Below are positions 52,917 through 62,344 of a stretch of 64,000 bases of DNA, piece after piece. The stretch covers positions 248,001 through 312,000 of the forward strand of contig NZ_CP060634.1 of NCBI RefSeq assembly GCF_014337195.1, written 5' to 3'. This DNA is from Qiania dongpingensis (lineage in GTDB: Bacteria; Bacillota; Clostridia; Lachnospirales; Lachnospiraceae). The first letter of the stretch is position 1, and each line of letters opens with the position of its first letter. The position numbers and the translations under genes are program-made. The notes under the pieces were generated by a model. That model saw only the letters and a list, made by a program, of their open reading frames with translations. It was not told the origin of the DNA and did not search any database.

Positions 52917-53035
52917 TCCCGCCTCCCCCATATAGAATTCAGACTTTCCTTAAACTCAGCATTGATGTATATCAATTGTATCATATCCAGTACTTTACCG
53001 CAATTTTCTTTTCCATGGATTCCCATAAAAATCTC

Positions 53036-53064
53036 TTGCTTCTTTTCCTGTTCTGTGGTATGCT
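53036..53064 (+). promoter_or_regulatory. Candidate promoter of the PTS-IIC-like permease gene
   Basis: TTGCTT (53036-53041), a 17-base spacer and TATGCT (53059-53064), about 95 bases before the ATG. The match is moderate. The rest of the 243-base divergent gap (52917-53159) is AT-rich with no other clear element. Confidence 0.42.
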
Positions 53065-53159
53065 GGGTTGCGGCATATGACAAGACAGTTGTATTTATTT
53101 ATTTTACATAAGTATTGTCTGGGAGAGCAAAACAAAGTATGAGAAAGGCGGTAACACTT

Positions 53160-54215
53160 ATGAAAAAATGGCTGAACCGGCTGTTCATCGACGGCCTCAG
53201 CGGCATGGCCACTGGCCTCTTTTCCACATTGATCGTCGGAACCATCATCCAGCAGATCGGAAACTTGATCGGCGGGCCCGTGGGGAACTTTCTGTTCTTC
53301 TTCGGCAAAATGGCTGCGGCTCTGACCGGCGCAGGCATTGGCTGCGGCGTAGCATGCAAATTTAAAGAAAGTCCCCTGGTAGTCCTTTCCGCGGCCACCA
53401 GCGGCATGGTCGGCGCTTTCGCCAGCCAGATCATCGCAGGAAAGGTGCTTGTTGACGGGAGCATCGTCCTGACCGGCCCCGGAGAACCTCTCGGCGCGTT
53501 TATCGCCGCATATGTGGGAATTGAGATCGGGCACCTGATCGCGGGCAAAACGAAGCTGGACATTGTCCTGACTCCGATTGTCTGTATCACCGCCGGTTCC
53601 GCCGTCGGCCTTGTCCTCAGCCCTCCCATCTCCGCTTTCATGACCTCTTTAGGAGCGCTGATTAATTGGGGAACCGAGCAGCAGCCTTTCCTCATGGGCA
53701 TCATTGTATCCGTCCTGATGGGGATGATCCTCACCCTGCCCATCAGCTCAGCAGCCCTCGGCGTATCCCTGAGTCTGGCCGGCCTGTCAGCGGGTGCCGC
53801 CACAGTCGGGTGCTGCGCCAACATGGTAGGCTTCGCGGTAGCCAGTTATAAAGAAAACAAAATGGGCGGACTGCTGGCACAGGGCATCGGCACCAGTATG
53901 CTCCAGGTTCCCAATATCGTCAGAAAACCGGTCATTTGGCTGCCGGCCATCATCAGCAGCGCCATATTAGGGCCTCTGTCCACCATGGTCTTTCATATGA
54001 CCAATAACCCCGTCGGCTCAGGAATGGGGACTGCCGGCCTGGTGGGACAGATCATGACTTTCCAGACCATGGCAGCCGCAGAGGGCGCCGCCGTCGTGCT
54101 CCTTAAAATCGCACTGCTCCATTTCCTTCTGCCCGGTATCCTTGCCTATCTGATATCCTGGTTCATGAGAAAAAAGAACTGGATCAAGGACGGCGATATG
54201 AAGCTGGACGTTTGA
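53160..54215 (+). CDS. PTS-EIIC-like membrane protein (PfoR family)
   Basis: 351-aa membrane protein. The start at 53160 has AAGGCGG upstream; the frame opens earlier at 53115 without support. It has about nine or ten hydrophobic segments rich in Gly and Ala, typical of the PTS_EIIC_2 family that includes PfoR of Clostridium perfringens (FIDGLSGMATGLFSTLIVGT; GPVGNFLFFFGKMAAALTGA). No EIIA or EIIB partner is nearby, so sugar phosphorylation cannot be assumed. Substrate unknown. Confidence 0.8.
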   Translation: MKKWLNRLFIDGLSGMATGLFSTLIVGTIIQQIGNLIGGPVGNFLFFFGKMAAALTGAGIGCGVACKFKESPLVVLSAATSGMVGAFASQIIAGKVLVDGSIVLTGPGEPLGAFIAAYVGIEIGHLIAGKTKLDIVLTPIVCITAGSAVGLVLSPPISAFMTSLGALINWGTEQQPFLMGIIVSVLMGMILTLPISSAALGVSLSLAGLSAGAATVGCCANMVGFAVASYKENKMGGLLAQGIGTSMLQVPNIVRKPVIWLPAIISSAILGPLSTMVFHMTNNPVGSGMGTAGLVGQIMTFQTMAAAEGAAVVLLKIALLHFLLPGILAYLISWFMRKKNWIKDGDMKLDV

Positions 54216-54231
54216 TCACATTGAATACGGC

Positions 54232-54266
54232 AAAACCGGCCTGCGCTATATACACAGGCCGGTTTT
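54232..54266. terminator. Bidirectional terminator between the PTS-IIC-like and GH2 genes
   Basis: A 12-bp perfect stem AAAACCGGCCTG (54232-54243) and CAGGCCGGTTTT (54255-54266) with T on one side and A on the other, between two convergent stops. Confidence 0.87.
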
Positions 54267-54271
54267 CTGGT

Positions 54272-56794
54272 TCACAGATGTCTTTTCATATCCATGGCAG
54301 CCGCATAAGCCAGGAACCGCTCGCTTCTTTTCTCCATGTCCTCCGCGCTGACGCCAAAATACCGATAAATATCGGCAGCCGCTTTATTTGCTTCGTCCCA
54401 TCTGCTTTCCGCGGAAAACGAAACCGACATACGCTGGCGCACCGCCTCTGTTTCCACGTTTAATTCCCCGTATACCTTTCCGTCTTCCTTCAAGTGAATC
54501 CGATACCTCTCATATTTCATGGGAAGTGCACTGGAGGGAACCAGCTCTGCCTCCCGGTTCCGTTTCTCCATCTGGCTGATATATGCCTCCAGCTCTGCTT
54601 TTCCCGGATGCCTTCCAAGAGGCGCAGGCTTCGGAGTCTTTACGAGCTCCGGACATTCGTCAAGCACCAGGCTTCCCCACATGCACCGTCTGGCCATCTC
54701 ATAAGAACGGGAATTCGGATCCTGCTTCTCTGCTCCATATTTCTCAATCAGATACTTTTCCAATTCTTCAACGGTGTGAGTGCCCGGTTCTGTATCACGG
54801 CAAAGAAACTCCAGCTGCCTTTCCCATTTCTCTCTCGCTTTTCCTTTATTCCTGCTCTTTCCCGCCAGGAAAACGGCAGTCGGCCCGTCGCTGCCTCCAA
54901 TAATGGACACCGCCGCACTCTTTTTTTCGGCAAATACCGTCTTTTTCCGCCCCGTGCCCTCTGGAATGCTGTTTGACTCCCCCTGGCGGATAAGCCTCTC
55001 ATTCAAAGCCTTCATCCAGTTTTTATCCACCTTTGCAATTTCCCTGTCGTAGGTCACTAATCCATTTATTTCATCTTCAATATCGGAAAGCTGGGTATAT
55101 ACCGTGGCGGAAATCCCTCTTTTTACAGAAGGAATCACGATTTTTTCCATGAGGCGCTTCAAACCATTCTTTAGTTCCTCCTCCGAATCAAACCGCTTAT
55201 AGCCATATGCTTTTCCGCTGAGGCGGTATCCGTCTGCCTGCAGAGAATAGCCGCCAAACTCCGTAAGAGCTGCTGCCCGCTCCTCCTTTCGAAACACGAA
55301 AGGCAGAAAATAAGAATGGATACTTTTTATGTCTCCTCCGCCCTGGTCATACCAGCCGCTGGCCTGGTCTATGATGCGCGACTCATCAAGGCTCCGAATC
55401 TCCCCGGTGATCCCCTCTGCGTCAAACTGCCCCCATCCTTCATTGAACGGAACCCAGCAGACAATGCACGGATGGTTGTAAAGAGCCTTCACCGTTTCCC
55501 TGACCTCCCTGCGAAACTCCGCGCAGCCTTCCTTCTCCCTTCGGGAAAGAAGCCTCCGCCAGCAATCCTTCACGGAAATATGAAGATAGCTGAAAACGGT
55601 CGCCAGATAAGTGACAAACCATTGTCTGTATGAGCTCCCTCCGTTGACCATATCCTGCCAAACCAGCATTCCCAGCCTGTCACAATGATAGTACCATCTC
55701 TCCTGTTCTATCTTCACGTGTTTTCTCATCATCCGGAATCCCATGCCTTTTGCCAGCTCAATATCATGGATGAGCGCCTGGTCACATGGAGCCGTATAGA
55801 GACCGTCAGGCCAGTATCCCTGGTCAAGGACGCCCGTCTGAAAATAAGGGCGTTTATTCAGAAAGATCCTGGCGATTCCATTTTCGTCTCTTTTAACTTC
55901 ACATCTTCGCATGGCAAAATAACTGAGCACAGAATCCTGCTCCGTTTTTATGAGCACTCCATAGAGAAAGGGATGCTCCGGTGACCAGCTCTCAAAATCC
56001 CCAAGGCCGATGGTCCACTCCCTGCTTCCAGAAGCCATGATTCTAACTTTATGCTCTTCCCATTCTCCCTCAGGCAAAGCTCCGTGTTCCGAAAATCCCG
56101 TTACAAGTGCGTCGGAAAACGGTTTTAAGACTGTTATCTGCACCGGGACCGTTCTCCTGGTCCCCACCTTGATTTTAACCAGCCCTTCCTCATAGTCCGT
56201 GCGGATCCGGACATAGCGGACAGAATCTTCCGGTACGGCTTCCAGCCAGACCGGCTGCCAGATACCACTTTGAGCCGTATAAAACATGCCGCCGCAGGCG
56301 ATTTTCTGCTTCCCTCTGCTGTGCCATGAGGCATCGCTTACATCCTTCACTTTAAGCAGTATCTCGTTTTCTGCCTCCCGACTGCAAAAATCCGTGATAT
56401 CCAATGTGAACGGCAGATATCCTCCCACATGATTTCCTGCTTCTTTCCCATTGACGTATACCGTACAGGACTGGTCCACTGCTCCAAAATGGAGGAGCAG
56501 ACGGCCGGCTTCATATTTTTGCAGCAGATCTCCAGCCGAAAAAAATCTCCGGTACCAGAGCCACTCTTCCGGCATAAGCTGCCGGTTCACCCCGGACAGA
56601 GGCGCTTCTGGAGAAAAAGGAACAAGAATCTGTCCTTCATATGCGTCCGGTATATTCTCATCTTCTGTGAACTTATATTCCCAGAAGCCGTTCAGATTCA
56701 TCCAGCCGTTTCGCACCAGAGAAGGCCTGGGATATTCCCTCCAGACATGATCGGGGGTAACGGAATCACTCCACCTCGTCTTCAATCCTTCCAT
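54272..56794 (-). CDS. Glycoside hydrolase family 2 enzyme with unusual C-terminal extension
   Basis: 840-aa GH2 protein (beta-galactosidase, glucuronidase or related). The sugar-binding jelly roll occupies about 1-190 (RPSLVRNGWMNLNGFWEYKF), then an Ig-like domain, then the TIM barrel. The acid/base Glu is in VPFNEGWGQFD near residue 451 and the nucleophile Glu in LTEFGGYSLQ near 512. No signal peptide, so it is probably cytoplasmic. About 230 residues after the barrel do not look like a GH2 domain; near 635 they contain SIIGGSDGPTAVFLAGK, a motif normally seen in membrane Na+-pumping decarboxylase beta subunits. Sugar specificity cannot be read from sequence. A Gfo/Idh gene lies just upstream. 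Confidence 0.85.
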   Translation of the reverse strand: MEGLKTRWSDSVTPDHVWREYPRPSLVRNGWMNLNGFWEYKFTEDENIPDAYEGQILVPFSPEAPLSGVNRQLMPEEWLWYRRFFSAGDLLQKYEAGRLLLHFGAVDQSCTVYVNGKEAGNHVGGYLPFTLDITDFCSREAENEILLKVKDVSDASWHSRGKQKIACGGMFYTAQSGIWQPVWLEAVPEDSVRYVRIRTDYEEGLVKIKVGTRRTVPVQITVLKPFSDALVTGFSEHGALPEGEWEEHKVRIMASGSREWTIGLGDFESWSPEHPFLYGVLIKTEQDSVLSYFAMRRCEVKRDENGIARIFLNKRPYFQTGVLDQGYWPDGLYTAPCDQALIHDIELAKGMGFRMMRKHVKIEQERWYYHCDRLGMLVWQDMVNGGSSYRQWFVTYLATVFSYLHISVKDCWRRLLSRREKEGCAEFRREVRETVKALYNHPCIVCWVPFNEGWGQFDAEGITGEIRSLDESRIIDQASGWYDQGGGDIKSIHSYFLPFVFRKEERAAALTEFGGYSLQADGYRLSGKAYGYKRFDSEEELKNGLKRLMEKIVIPSVKRGISATVYTQLSDIEDEINGLVTYDREIAKVDKNWMKALNERLIRQGESNSIPEGTGRKKTVFAEKKSAAVSIIGGSDGPTAVFLAGKSRNKGKAREKWERQLEFLCRDTEPGTHTVEELEKYLIEKYGAEKQDPNSRSYEMARRCMWGSLVLDECPELVKTPKPAPLGRHPGKAELEAYISQMEKRNREAELVPSSALPMKYERYRIHLKEDGKVYGELNVETEAVRQRMSVSFSAESRWDEANKAAADIYRYFGVSAEDMEKRSERFLAYAAAMDMKRHL

Positions 56795-56837
56795 TCACTT
56801 TCTGCCTCTCTTGTCTCCTGATTCTGCCTCCGCTTCT

Positions 56838-57812
56838 TTATTCGCAGGGATATACCACGCCCCACGAAGCTCTAAGCTCATCCATCCATTCCATGATTCG
56901 TATGGTCTCAGAATGGGGCATTTGAGGGCATTCGACCGCGCCGTTTTTAAGTGCCTCCTGGCAGGCCAGTACTTCATATTCATATCCGTTTATCTGTTCC
57001 GGAACCTTATATTCTGCTTTCAGCTCCCGGTCCAGGCCATATACACGGATGTATTCACAGTTGTTGATGTTCTGAACCTTTATGTATCCCTTATCGCCGT
57101 TTATGATCCCTTCTCTATCGCTCTGGACTGACATTCCACTGTAAAGATAAGCCATCCTGCCGTCCTCATAGGTCAGAATAATGCTGTTCTGTTCGTCCAC
57201 GCCGGCGTCTGTCAAGACGGCTGCCGAGGCCATCGTCTTTATGTCGTCTCCAAAGACCATGGAGGCGAAATTCAGGGTATAGACTCCCACGTCAAGAAGC
57301 GCGCCTCCGGCCAAAGCCGGATCCTTTAACCGCGGAACATGGTGGATGACATAACACAGATTGGCGCTGAGAGAACGTACCTTCCCGATGGCGCCGTCTG
57401 CGATGATCTCATCGATCATTTTTCGGCTGGGCATATAGCGGGTCCATATGGCCTCTGCCGCCAGAATCCCTTTTTCTTCTGAAAGGGCACAGATTTCCCT
57501 GGCCTGTGCGGCGTTTACGGTAAACGCTTTTTCGCATAAGACCGCTTTCCCATGATTCAGGCACAGCTTCATATGCTCATAATGATGGGAATGGGGTGTC
57601 GCCACATAAATCAGATCCACCTCTCCGTCGTTTACCAGCTCTTCATATGAGCCATACGCTTTTTTAATACCGTATTTATCTGCAAATGCCTTTGCCCGTG
57701 CATGATCCCTGGACGCTACGGCGTATGCCTCCACCTGTTTTCCACGAAGACCGCAGACCGCTTCCGCCATTTGATTGGCGATATTCCCCGCCCCCAAAAT
57801 TCCCACTTTCAT
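56838..57812 (-). CDS. Gfo/Idh/MocA family oxidoreductase
   Basis: 324-aa NAD(P)-dependent oxidoreductase. The N-terminal Rossmann motif is VGILGAGNIANQMAEAV, with VDLIYVATPHSHHYEHMKLC and the conserved Lys in VLCEKAFTVNAAQ (EKP-like, here EKA). The start at 57812 has AAGGAGG upstream. The class acts on sugars, inositols or related cyclic alcohols. Placement next to a GH2 enzyme suggests carbohydrate use, but this is only context. Confidence 0.87.
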   Translation of the reverse strand: MKVGILGAGNIANQMAEAVCGLRGKQVEAYAVASRDHARAKAFADKYGIKKAYGSYEELVNDGEVDLIYVATPHSHHYEHMKLCLNHGKAVLCEKAFTVNAAQAREICALSEEKGILAAEAIWTRYMPSRKMIDEIIADGAIGKVRSLSANLCYVIHHVPRLKDPALAGGALLDVGVYTLNFASMVFGDDIKTMASAAVLTDAGVDEQNSIILTYEDGRMAYLYSGMSVQSDREGIINGDKGYIKVQNINNCEYIRVYGLDRELKAEYKVPEQINGYEYEVLACQEALKNGAVECPQMPHSETIRIMEWMDELRASWGVVYPCE

Positions 57813-57859
57813 AGATAGCCTCCTTCCGTACCATGTGATGTACAAATCCTTCCATTATT

Positions 57860-59389
57860 TTAAAACAAAGGGGCCAGTATCCGCAGTACCGAATCCAGCA
57901 GACCTCCAAAGATTCCAGTCCGGCATTCCCTGAGGGAAACCGGCCTGCTCTTTCCTATGGTCTGGACAGCGTCCATCTTAAGATCCATCACCGCTTCTGT
58001 CCGATACATGAATGTTCCGCACTCAAAGTGCAGATACAGACTCCTGTAATCCATATTAATGGTTCCTACGACCGCAAATTCATCGTCGCATACATAGCTC
58101 TTCGCGTGGATAAAGCCCGGTGTATATTCGTATATCTTCACGCCTGCCCGGAGGAGCGGCGCGTAATTGGAACGGGTGAGCCGGAAGACCAGAGGCTTAT
58201 CCGGTATCCCCGGAGTCACGATCCGCACATCCACTCCCCGCTTGGCTGCCAGGGAAAGGGCCGTCTTCATCTCATTATCCACGATCAAATACGGTGTGAA
58301 GATATAGCAGTAATGTCTCGCCTGGTTAAGAATCTCAATATAGACATTTTCCGCGACGGTCTCATTATCCAGAGGAGAATCTCCGAAGGGCTGCACATAT
58401 CCGCTGCCTGCAAAAGCATTTGGATGATGGACATGAGTCTTATACTGTTCCAGGCTCCTGTCCTCCTTCCGGTAAGCGTTCCACATTTCCAGGAACATCA
58501 AAGTGAAATTCCAGACCGCTTCTCCCTTAAGCCGTACTCCCGTATCCTTCCAATGGCCGAACCGCTGCTTCAGGTTGATATATTCATCCGACAGATTGAT
58601 TCCTCCGGTAAAAGCTGTATGGCCGTCTATCACCATGATCTTTCTGTGATCCCGGTGATTCATGACCATGGAAAGGAATGGAACGAATGGGTTGAACGCC
58701 ATGCACTTAATCCCTTTTTTCTCCAGAATCTTTGCGTAGCTGCCGGGCAGCAGCGCCACACAGCCCATGTCGTCATAAATGAGCCGGACATCCACGCCCT
58801 GTGACACCTTACGCTCCAGGACCTCCAGAATCTTGTTCCACATGACGCCTTCTTCTATGATGAAGTACTCCATGAAAATATAATATTCCGCCTTCTCCAA
58901 GGCCTCCAGCATGTCTTTGAACATCAGCTCGCCTACAGGATAATATTTGGAGTCCGTGTCCTTATATATGGCATAATCGCTGGCATTTTTAAGATAAGTG
59001 CTGACGCCCGAGGCCCGTTCATCCAGCGCCCGTATTTCATCTATGGCCGTATCGTCACCCTGAAATTCCTTTTCCAGGCGTCTGTGTTCCAATTCCAGGC
59101 GCTTGCGCATCTTTTTAGATGGATTTTTATTTCCGAAGCAAAGATACAAAAGGCCGCCGAACAAGGGCAGACAAAGAATCAGGATGATCCAGGCAATTTT
59201 ATACGCCGAGTTTTCATCTTTACCGATTATATAAAGCACGATCAGAACGCTGAGGACAGAAAATGCAATATTGATCCAAACGGAATAGTTGCCCAGCTTT
59301 AAAAGAAGGATTGCCATCCATACTACCTGAATGATCAGAAGCAGTCCTGTGATCAGAATTCTGTTGGTTATCAGCTTTTTGTATTTCAT
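57860..59389 (-). CDS. cls: Cardiolipin synthase (phospholipase D superfamily)
   Basis: Condenses two phosphatidylglycerols into cardiolipin. The protein is 509 aa with two N-terminal membrane segments (about 10-60) and two HKD motifs: HRDHRKIMVIDGHTAFTGG and HAKSYVCDDEFAVVGTINMD. The frame opens at a GTG at 59395; the ATG at 59389 with AGAGG five bases upstream is preferred. Clostridia often carry several cls paralogs, so this may not be the only one. Confidence 0.92.
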   Translation of the reverse strand: MKYKKLITNRILITGLLLIIQVVWMAILLLKLGNYSVWINIAFSVLSVLIVLYIIGKDENSAYKIAWIILILCLPLFGGLLYLCFGNKNPSKKMRKRLELEHRRLEKEFQGDDTAIDEIRALDERASGVSTYLKNASDYAIYKDTDSKYYPVGELMFKDMLEALEKAEYYIFMEYFIIEEGVMWNKILEVLERKVSQGVDVRLIYDDMGCVALLPGSYAKILEKKGIKCMAFNPFVPFLSMVMNHRDHRKIMVIDGHTAFTGGINLSDEYINLKQRFGHWKDTGVRLKGEAVWNFTLMFLEMWNAYRKEDRSLEQYKTHVHHPNAFAGSGYVQPFGDSPLDNETVAENVYIEILNQARHYCYIFTPYLIVDNEMKTALSLAAKRGVDVRIVTPGIPDKPLVFRLTRSNYAPLLRAGVKIYEYTPGFIHAKSYVCDDEFAVVGTINMDYRSLYLHFECGTFMYRTEAVMDLKMDAVQTIGKSRPVSLRECRTGIFGGLLDSVLRILAPLF

Positions 59390-59443
59390 AAACACCTCTT
59401 TGCCCCCGATGATATCATTTCTTTTCCCAGCATTTTATGGTAT

Positions 59444-59449
59444 TATAAT
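59444..59449 (+). promoter_or_regulatory. -10 element upstream of the PfkB kinase gene
   Basis: TATAAT, 25 bases before the ATG of the kinase gene, without a convincing -35. The same bases on the minus strand also read TATAAT, so it might serve cls as well. Confidence 0.35.
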
Positions 59450-59474
59450 GGCAGTCAAGAAAGGGAGGCTTTAT

Positions 59475-60401
59475 ATGCCAAATTGTCTAGTGATCGGCTC
59501 TGCCGCAGCCGATGTCATCATACGGATTCCACATCTTCCCTCTACCGGAGAAGATATTCATATCATAAGTCAGGAAATGTCTCTGGGCGGATGTGCCTGG
59601 AACGTCTTTCATACGATCCGGCTGTTCCAGATTCCGGCGGTCTTATTTTCTCCCATAGGGACAGGAGTCTACGGAGACTTCATACGCAGTGAGCTTGCCG
59701 CACGGAATGTCTCTGTTCCCATCCCATCCCCCGAGGAAAAAAACGGATGCTGCTACTGCTTCGTAGAAGACAGCGGGGAACGGACCTTTCTTTCCCACCG
59801 CGGCGCCGAATACCGGTTCCGGGAGGAATGGTTCCAGCTTCTCCCAAAAAACTGCCGGGACTATACTTACGTGTGCGGCCTGGAAATAGAAGAATCCACA
59901 GGAGAAACTATCCTGCGCTATTTGGAAGCAGCTCCCGGCCTTCAGATATTTTTCGCTCCGGGGCCCCGAATCTGCCAGATTGAACAAGACAAGTTGAACC
60001 GCCTTTTCGCCCTGCGCCCCGTCCTTCACCTGAACGAGACAGAAGCGCTGTCCTATACCGGAAAAGAAACGGTGGAACAGGCGGCTCAGACGCTTCACAC
60101 CCTCACCGGAAACATCGTGATCGTCACGCTGGGAGAAAACGGCGCTTATTACAATGAAGGGACCTCCTGCGGATATGTACCCCCGGTACAGACAGATACC
60201 GTGACAGACACCATAGGCGCCGGAGACGCGCATATCGGAGCCGTCATGGCCTGTCTGGCAATGGGACTTTCCCTGAAAGAATCCATCCGGACTGCCAACC
60301 GGGTTTCCGCGGCGGTCGTCGGGACAAGGGGAGCTTGTCTCTCCAAAGAGGCATTTGACGCCCTCTGTGTCCCGGCTCCGCAAAGTCTTCCTATTCCGTA
60401 A
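59475..60401 (+). CDS. PfkB family carbohydrate or nucleoside kinase
   Basis: 308-aa kinase of the ribokinase/PfkB family. The start at 59475 follows GGGAGG; the frame opens earlier inside cls. The N terminus is CLVIGSAAADVIIRIPHLP, the middle has GGCAWNVFHTIRLF, and the C-terminal signature DTIGAGDAHIGAVMACLA holds the catalytic Asp. Possible substrates are ribose, nucleosides or pseudouridine. It converges on deoD with an 11-base overlap, so a link to nucleoside salvage is possible but not shown. Confidence 0.86.
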   Translation: MPNCLVIGSAAADVIIRIPHLPSTGEDIHIISQEMSLGGCAWNVFHTIRLFQIPAVLFSPIGTGVYGDFIRSELAARNVSVPIPSPEEKNGCCYCFVEDSGERTFLSHRGAEYRFREEWFQLLPKNCRDYTYVCGLEIEESTGETILRYLEAAPGLQIFFAPGPRICQIEQDKLNRLFALRPVLHLNETEALSYTGKETVEQAAQTLHTLTGNIVIVTLGENGAYYNEGTSCGYVPPVQTDTVTDTIGAGDAHIGAVMACLAMGLSLKESIRTANRVSAAVVGTRGACLSKEAFDALCVPAPQSLPIP

Positions 60402-61104
60402 AGGAAACGGCTGTTTCCAATGCCACCTGCATCATATTGGTGAATCCCACCTGGCGTTCTTTCGCCGGAAGGGATTCTCCTGTCACAATGGAATCGGATA
60501 CCGTAAAGATCCCCAGCGCCCGGACCCCAGCCCGGTTTGCATTGCAGTAGAGCGCATAGCTTTCCATCTCAATGGACAAAATCCCCATCTTCGCCCATTC
60601 CTTCCATTCAGGAGTTTCCGTGTAAAAAAGATCAGAGGAAAGAATATTTCCTTCCACATGGGAAAATCCGTGTTCGGATGCCGACTGCACGGCTCTTGCA
60701 AGCAACTCATAGGAAGCTGTCGCAGAATAAGTCCCAGGCAGTTTATACTGGTGGGCATAACCTCCGTCGGTGCTGGCTCCCATGGCCATCACGATATCTC
60801 CCACCCGCACATGTTCCTGAACGCTTCCACAAGATCCCACCCGGATCAGATTCTTCACGCCATAAAAATGAATCAGTTCATAAGAATATATCCCTATGGA
60901 CGGACAGCCCATGCCAGTTCCCATGACCGATACCCGTTTTCCCTGATAGTTTCCCGTAAATCCCAGCATATTCCGCACGGAGTTGAATTCCTCCACATCC
61001 TCCAGAAAATTCTCTGCAATGAATTTCGCTCTCAGCGGATCGCCCGGCAACAGGATACTTTCCGCTATTTCACCTGTCTCCGCCTGATTGTGAGGGGTCG
61101 CCAT
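60391..61104 (-). CDS. deoD: Purine nucleoside phosphorylase, DeoD type
   Basis: 237-aa hexameric-type PNP that cleaves purine nucleosides with phosphate. Motifs include ESILLPGDPLRAKFIAENFL, GTGMGCPSIGIYSYELIHFY, LIRVGSCGSVQ and MEMES-like LSIEMESYALY. The catalytic Asp is in FTVSDSIVTGE. AGGAGG lies before the ATG. Its 3' end overlaps the convergent kinase gene. Confidence 0.95.
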   Translation of the reverse strand: MATPHNQAETGEIAESILLPGDPLRAKFIAENFLEDVEEFNSVRNMLGFTGNYQGKRVSVMGTGMGCPSIGIYSYELIHFYGVKNLIRVGSCGSVQEHVRVGDIVMAMGASTDGGYAHQYKLPGTYSATASYELLARAVQSASEHGFSHVEGNILSSDLFYTETPEWKEWAKMGILSIEMESYALYCNANRAGVRALGIFTVSDSIVTGESLPAKERQVGFTNMMQVALETAVSFTE

Positions 61105-61176
61105 TTTCCATACCTCCTGTTTTCTGTTTTTACCAGTTTACCACATTTAGTAGAAGATTACCAGGAACCATACCGA

Positions 61177-61752
61177 TTATTTCCCTCTCAGAATATCCAA
61201 AAGCCAGTCCGAATCCGGAACCGGCAAAGCCTCGCTGACTGCCAGCTGTTCCATGATTCCCTGGACGCTGCACCAAAAAGCCAGTGACAAAGCCATGGCG
61301 TCTCCCTTTCGGATGCTTCCCTGCATCTGTCCCAGCCGAATCAGCTCAGCTGAGAACTCTATGGTATTTTCATTCCTAGCCAACCTCCGTATTTTCTCAG
61401 GGGCGCCGTCTCCTCTTTGCGCCTGTGCCGTCAAAACAAATAATTTTGCCGCCTGCGGTTTCTCCTTTACAAGAGAAAAAAGCTTTACTGTATAATTTTG
61501 AAAAAAAGCCAGAGGTGAAGAAAAATCCATTTCAAACGGCAAGCTCTTTCCATCCAGCCCCATTTTGATCAGCTCTTCATAAAGATTTTCTTTGGAGTCA
61601 AAATAATGAAACAAAAGACCAGAGCTCATCCCCGCAGCCTTCGCGATATCCTCAATCTTTGTAGCGGAATACCCTTTAGACGAAAACTGGTCAACAGCCG
61701 CCCAAATGATTGCTTCTTTTCTCTTTTCCTTCTGTTCGGACCTCAGACCCAT
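61177..61752 (-). CDS. TetR/AcrR family transcriptional regulator
   Basis: 191-aa regulator with an N-terminal TetR helix-turn-helix (about 8-55; FSSKGYSATKIEDIAKAAGM, then SGLLFHYFDSKENLYEEL). The C-terminal ligand domain is helical and unspecific. It lies upstream of deoD by 72 bases in the same direction, but I see no reason to call deoD its target. An AT-rich partial palindrome in its own leader (ATATT and AATAT arms, 61780-61795) might be an operator. Confidence 0.88.
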   Translation of the reverse strand: MGLRSEQKEKRKEAIIWAAVDQFSSKGYSATKIEDIAKAAGMSSGLLFHYFDSKENLYEELIKMGLDGKSLPFEMDFSSPLAFFQNYTVKLFSLVKEKPQAAKLFVLTAQAQRGDGAPEKIRRLARNENTIEFSAELIRLGQMQGSIRKGDAMALSLAFWCSVQGIMEQLAVSEALPVPDSDWLLDILRGK

Positions 61753-61852
61753 TGATTTTCCTCATCTTTTCGTTAAATTATATTTCATTGAATATATATT
61801 TAATAAAATAGAATCATATATTTCCCATCTTGTCAATCGGAAATAGGGTCGT

Positions 61853-62311
61853 CTACAGCCGCAGGCCCTTGATATCCTTGATCCGGGACAGAATCGTATC
61901 ACAGGTGATATTCAGAATCCCGGGAAGGGTATCCATTTCCTGCCGGATCAGGCGTTCCATCTCCTCCTGCCCTGCCGCGACTGCGTGTACATGAAGCTTG
62001 CTCCTGCCGGTCACACGATAAATCTGCGTGATGGATTCATTCCCATTCAGACGATCTATGACATCCTGGAGACAGGCAGGTTCTGTCTCAATTTCAAAAT
62101 AACAGGACACGGCTCCGCTTATTTTCTGAGGATTGATGACAGTCGTATATTCTTCTATGATCCCTTTGTCCTCCAGGGCACTTATCCTGGCCTTCACCGC
62201 CACACGGGAGATACCGGTCTTCTCTCCGATATCGGAATAAGAAAGTCTTGCGTTTTCAATCAGAAGTGTCAGGATTTTCTGGTCCAGATCGTCTAACCCA
62301 CTCAAAAACAT
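61853..62311 (-). CDS. Lrp/AsnC family transcriptional regulator
   Basis: 152-aa regulator: N-terminal helix-turn-helix (LDQKILTLLIENARLSYSDI, then GEKTGISRVAVKARISALED) and a C-terminal RAM/AsnC ligand domain (about 65-140). Family members respond to amino acids. It is divergent from a MATE exporter gene, a common layout for a local regulator and its target; this remains inference. Confidence 0.9.
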   Translation of the reverse strand: MFLSGLDDLDQKILTLLIENARLSYSDIGEKTGISRVAVKARISALEDKGIIEEYTTVINPQKISGAVSCYFEIETEPACLQDVIDRLNGNESITQIYRVTGRSKLHVHAVAAGQEEMERLIRQEMDTLPGILNITCDTILSRIKDIKGLRL

Positions 62312-62344
62312 ATCGCCACCTCGTTTTTCTGTATTTTTTCTTTT

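Noticed and set aside
51801..53111. Plus-strand open frame of 436 codons opposite the second DUF3048 gene
   Set aside because: It is antisense to a recognised lipoprotein and runs on into the intergenic gap without a start signal.
53099..53824. Minus-strand open frame opposite the PTS-IIC-like gene
   Set aside because: The plus frame has regular membrane segments and a ribosome site; the minus frame is Pro/Arg-rich noise.
59643..60383. Minus-strand open frame opposite the PfkB kinase gene
   Set aside because: It is antisense to a kinase with an intact DTIGAGDAH motif and lacks start signals.
61773..61812. TetR operator in the TetR leader
   Set aside because: Only 5-bp arms in very AT-rich DNA; chance is likely, so it is mentioned only inside the TetR entry.
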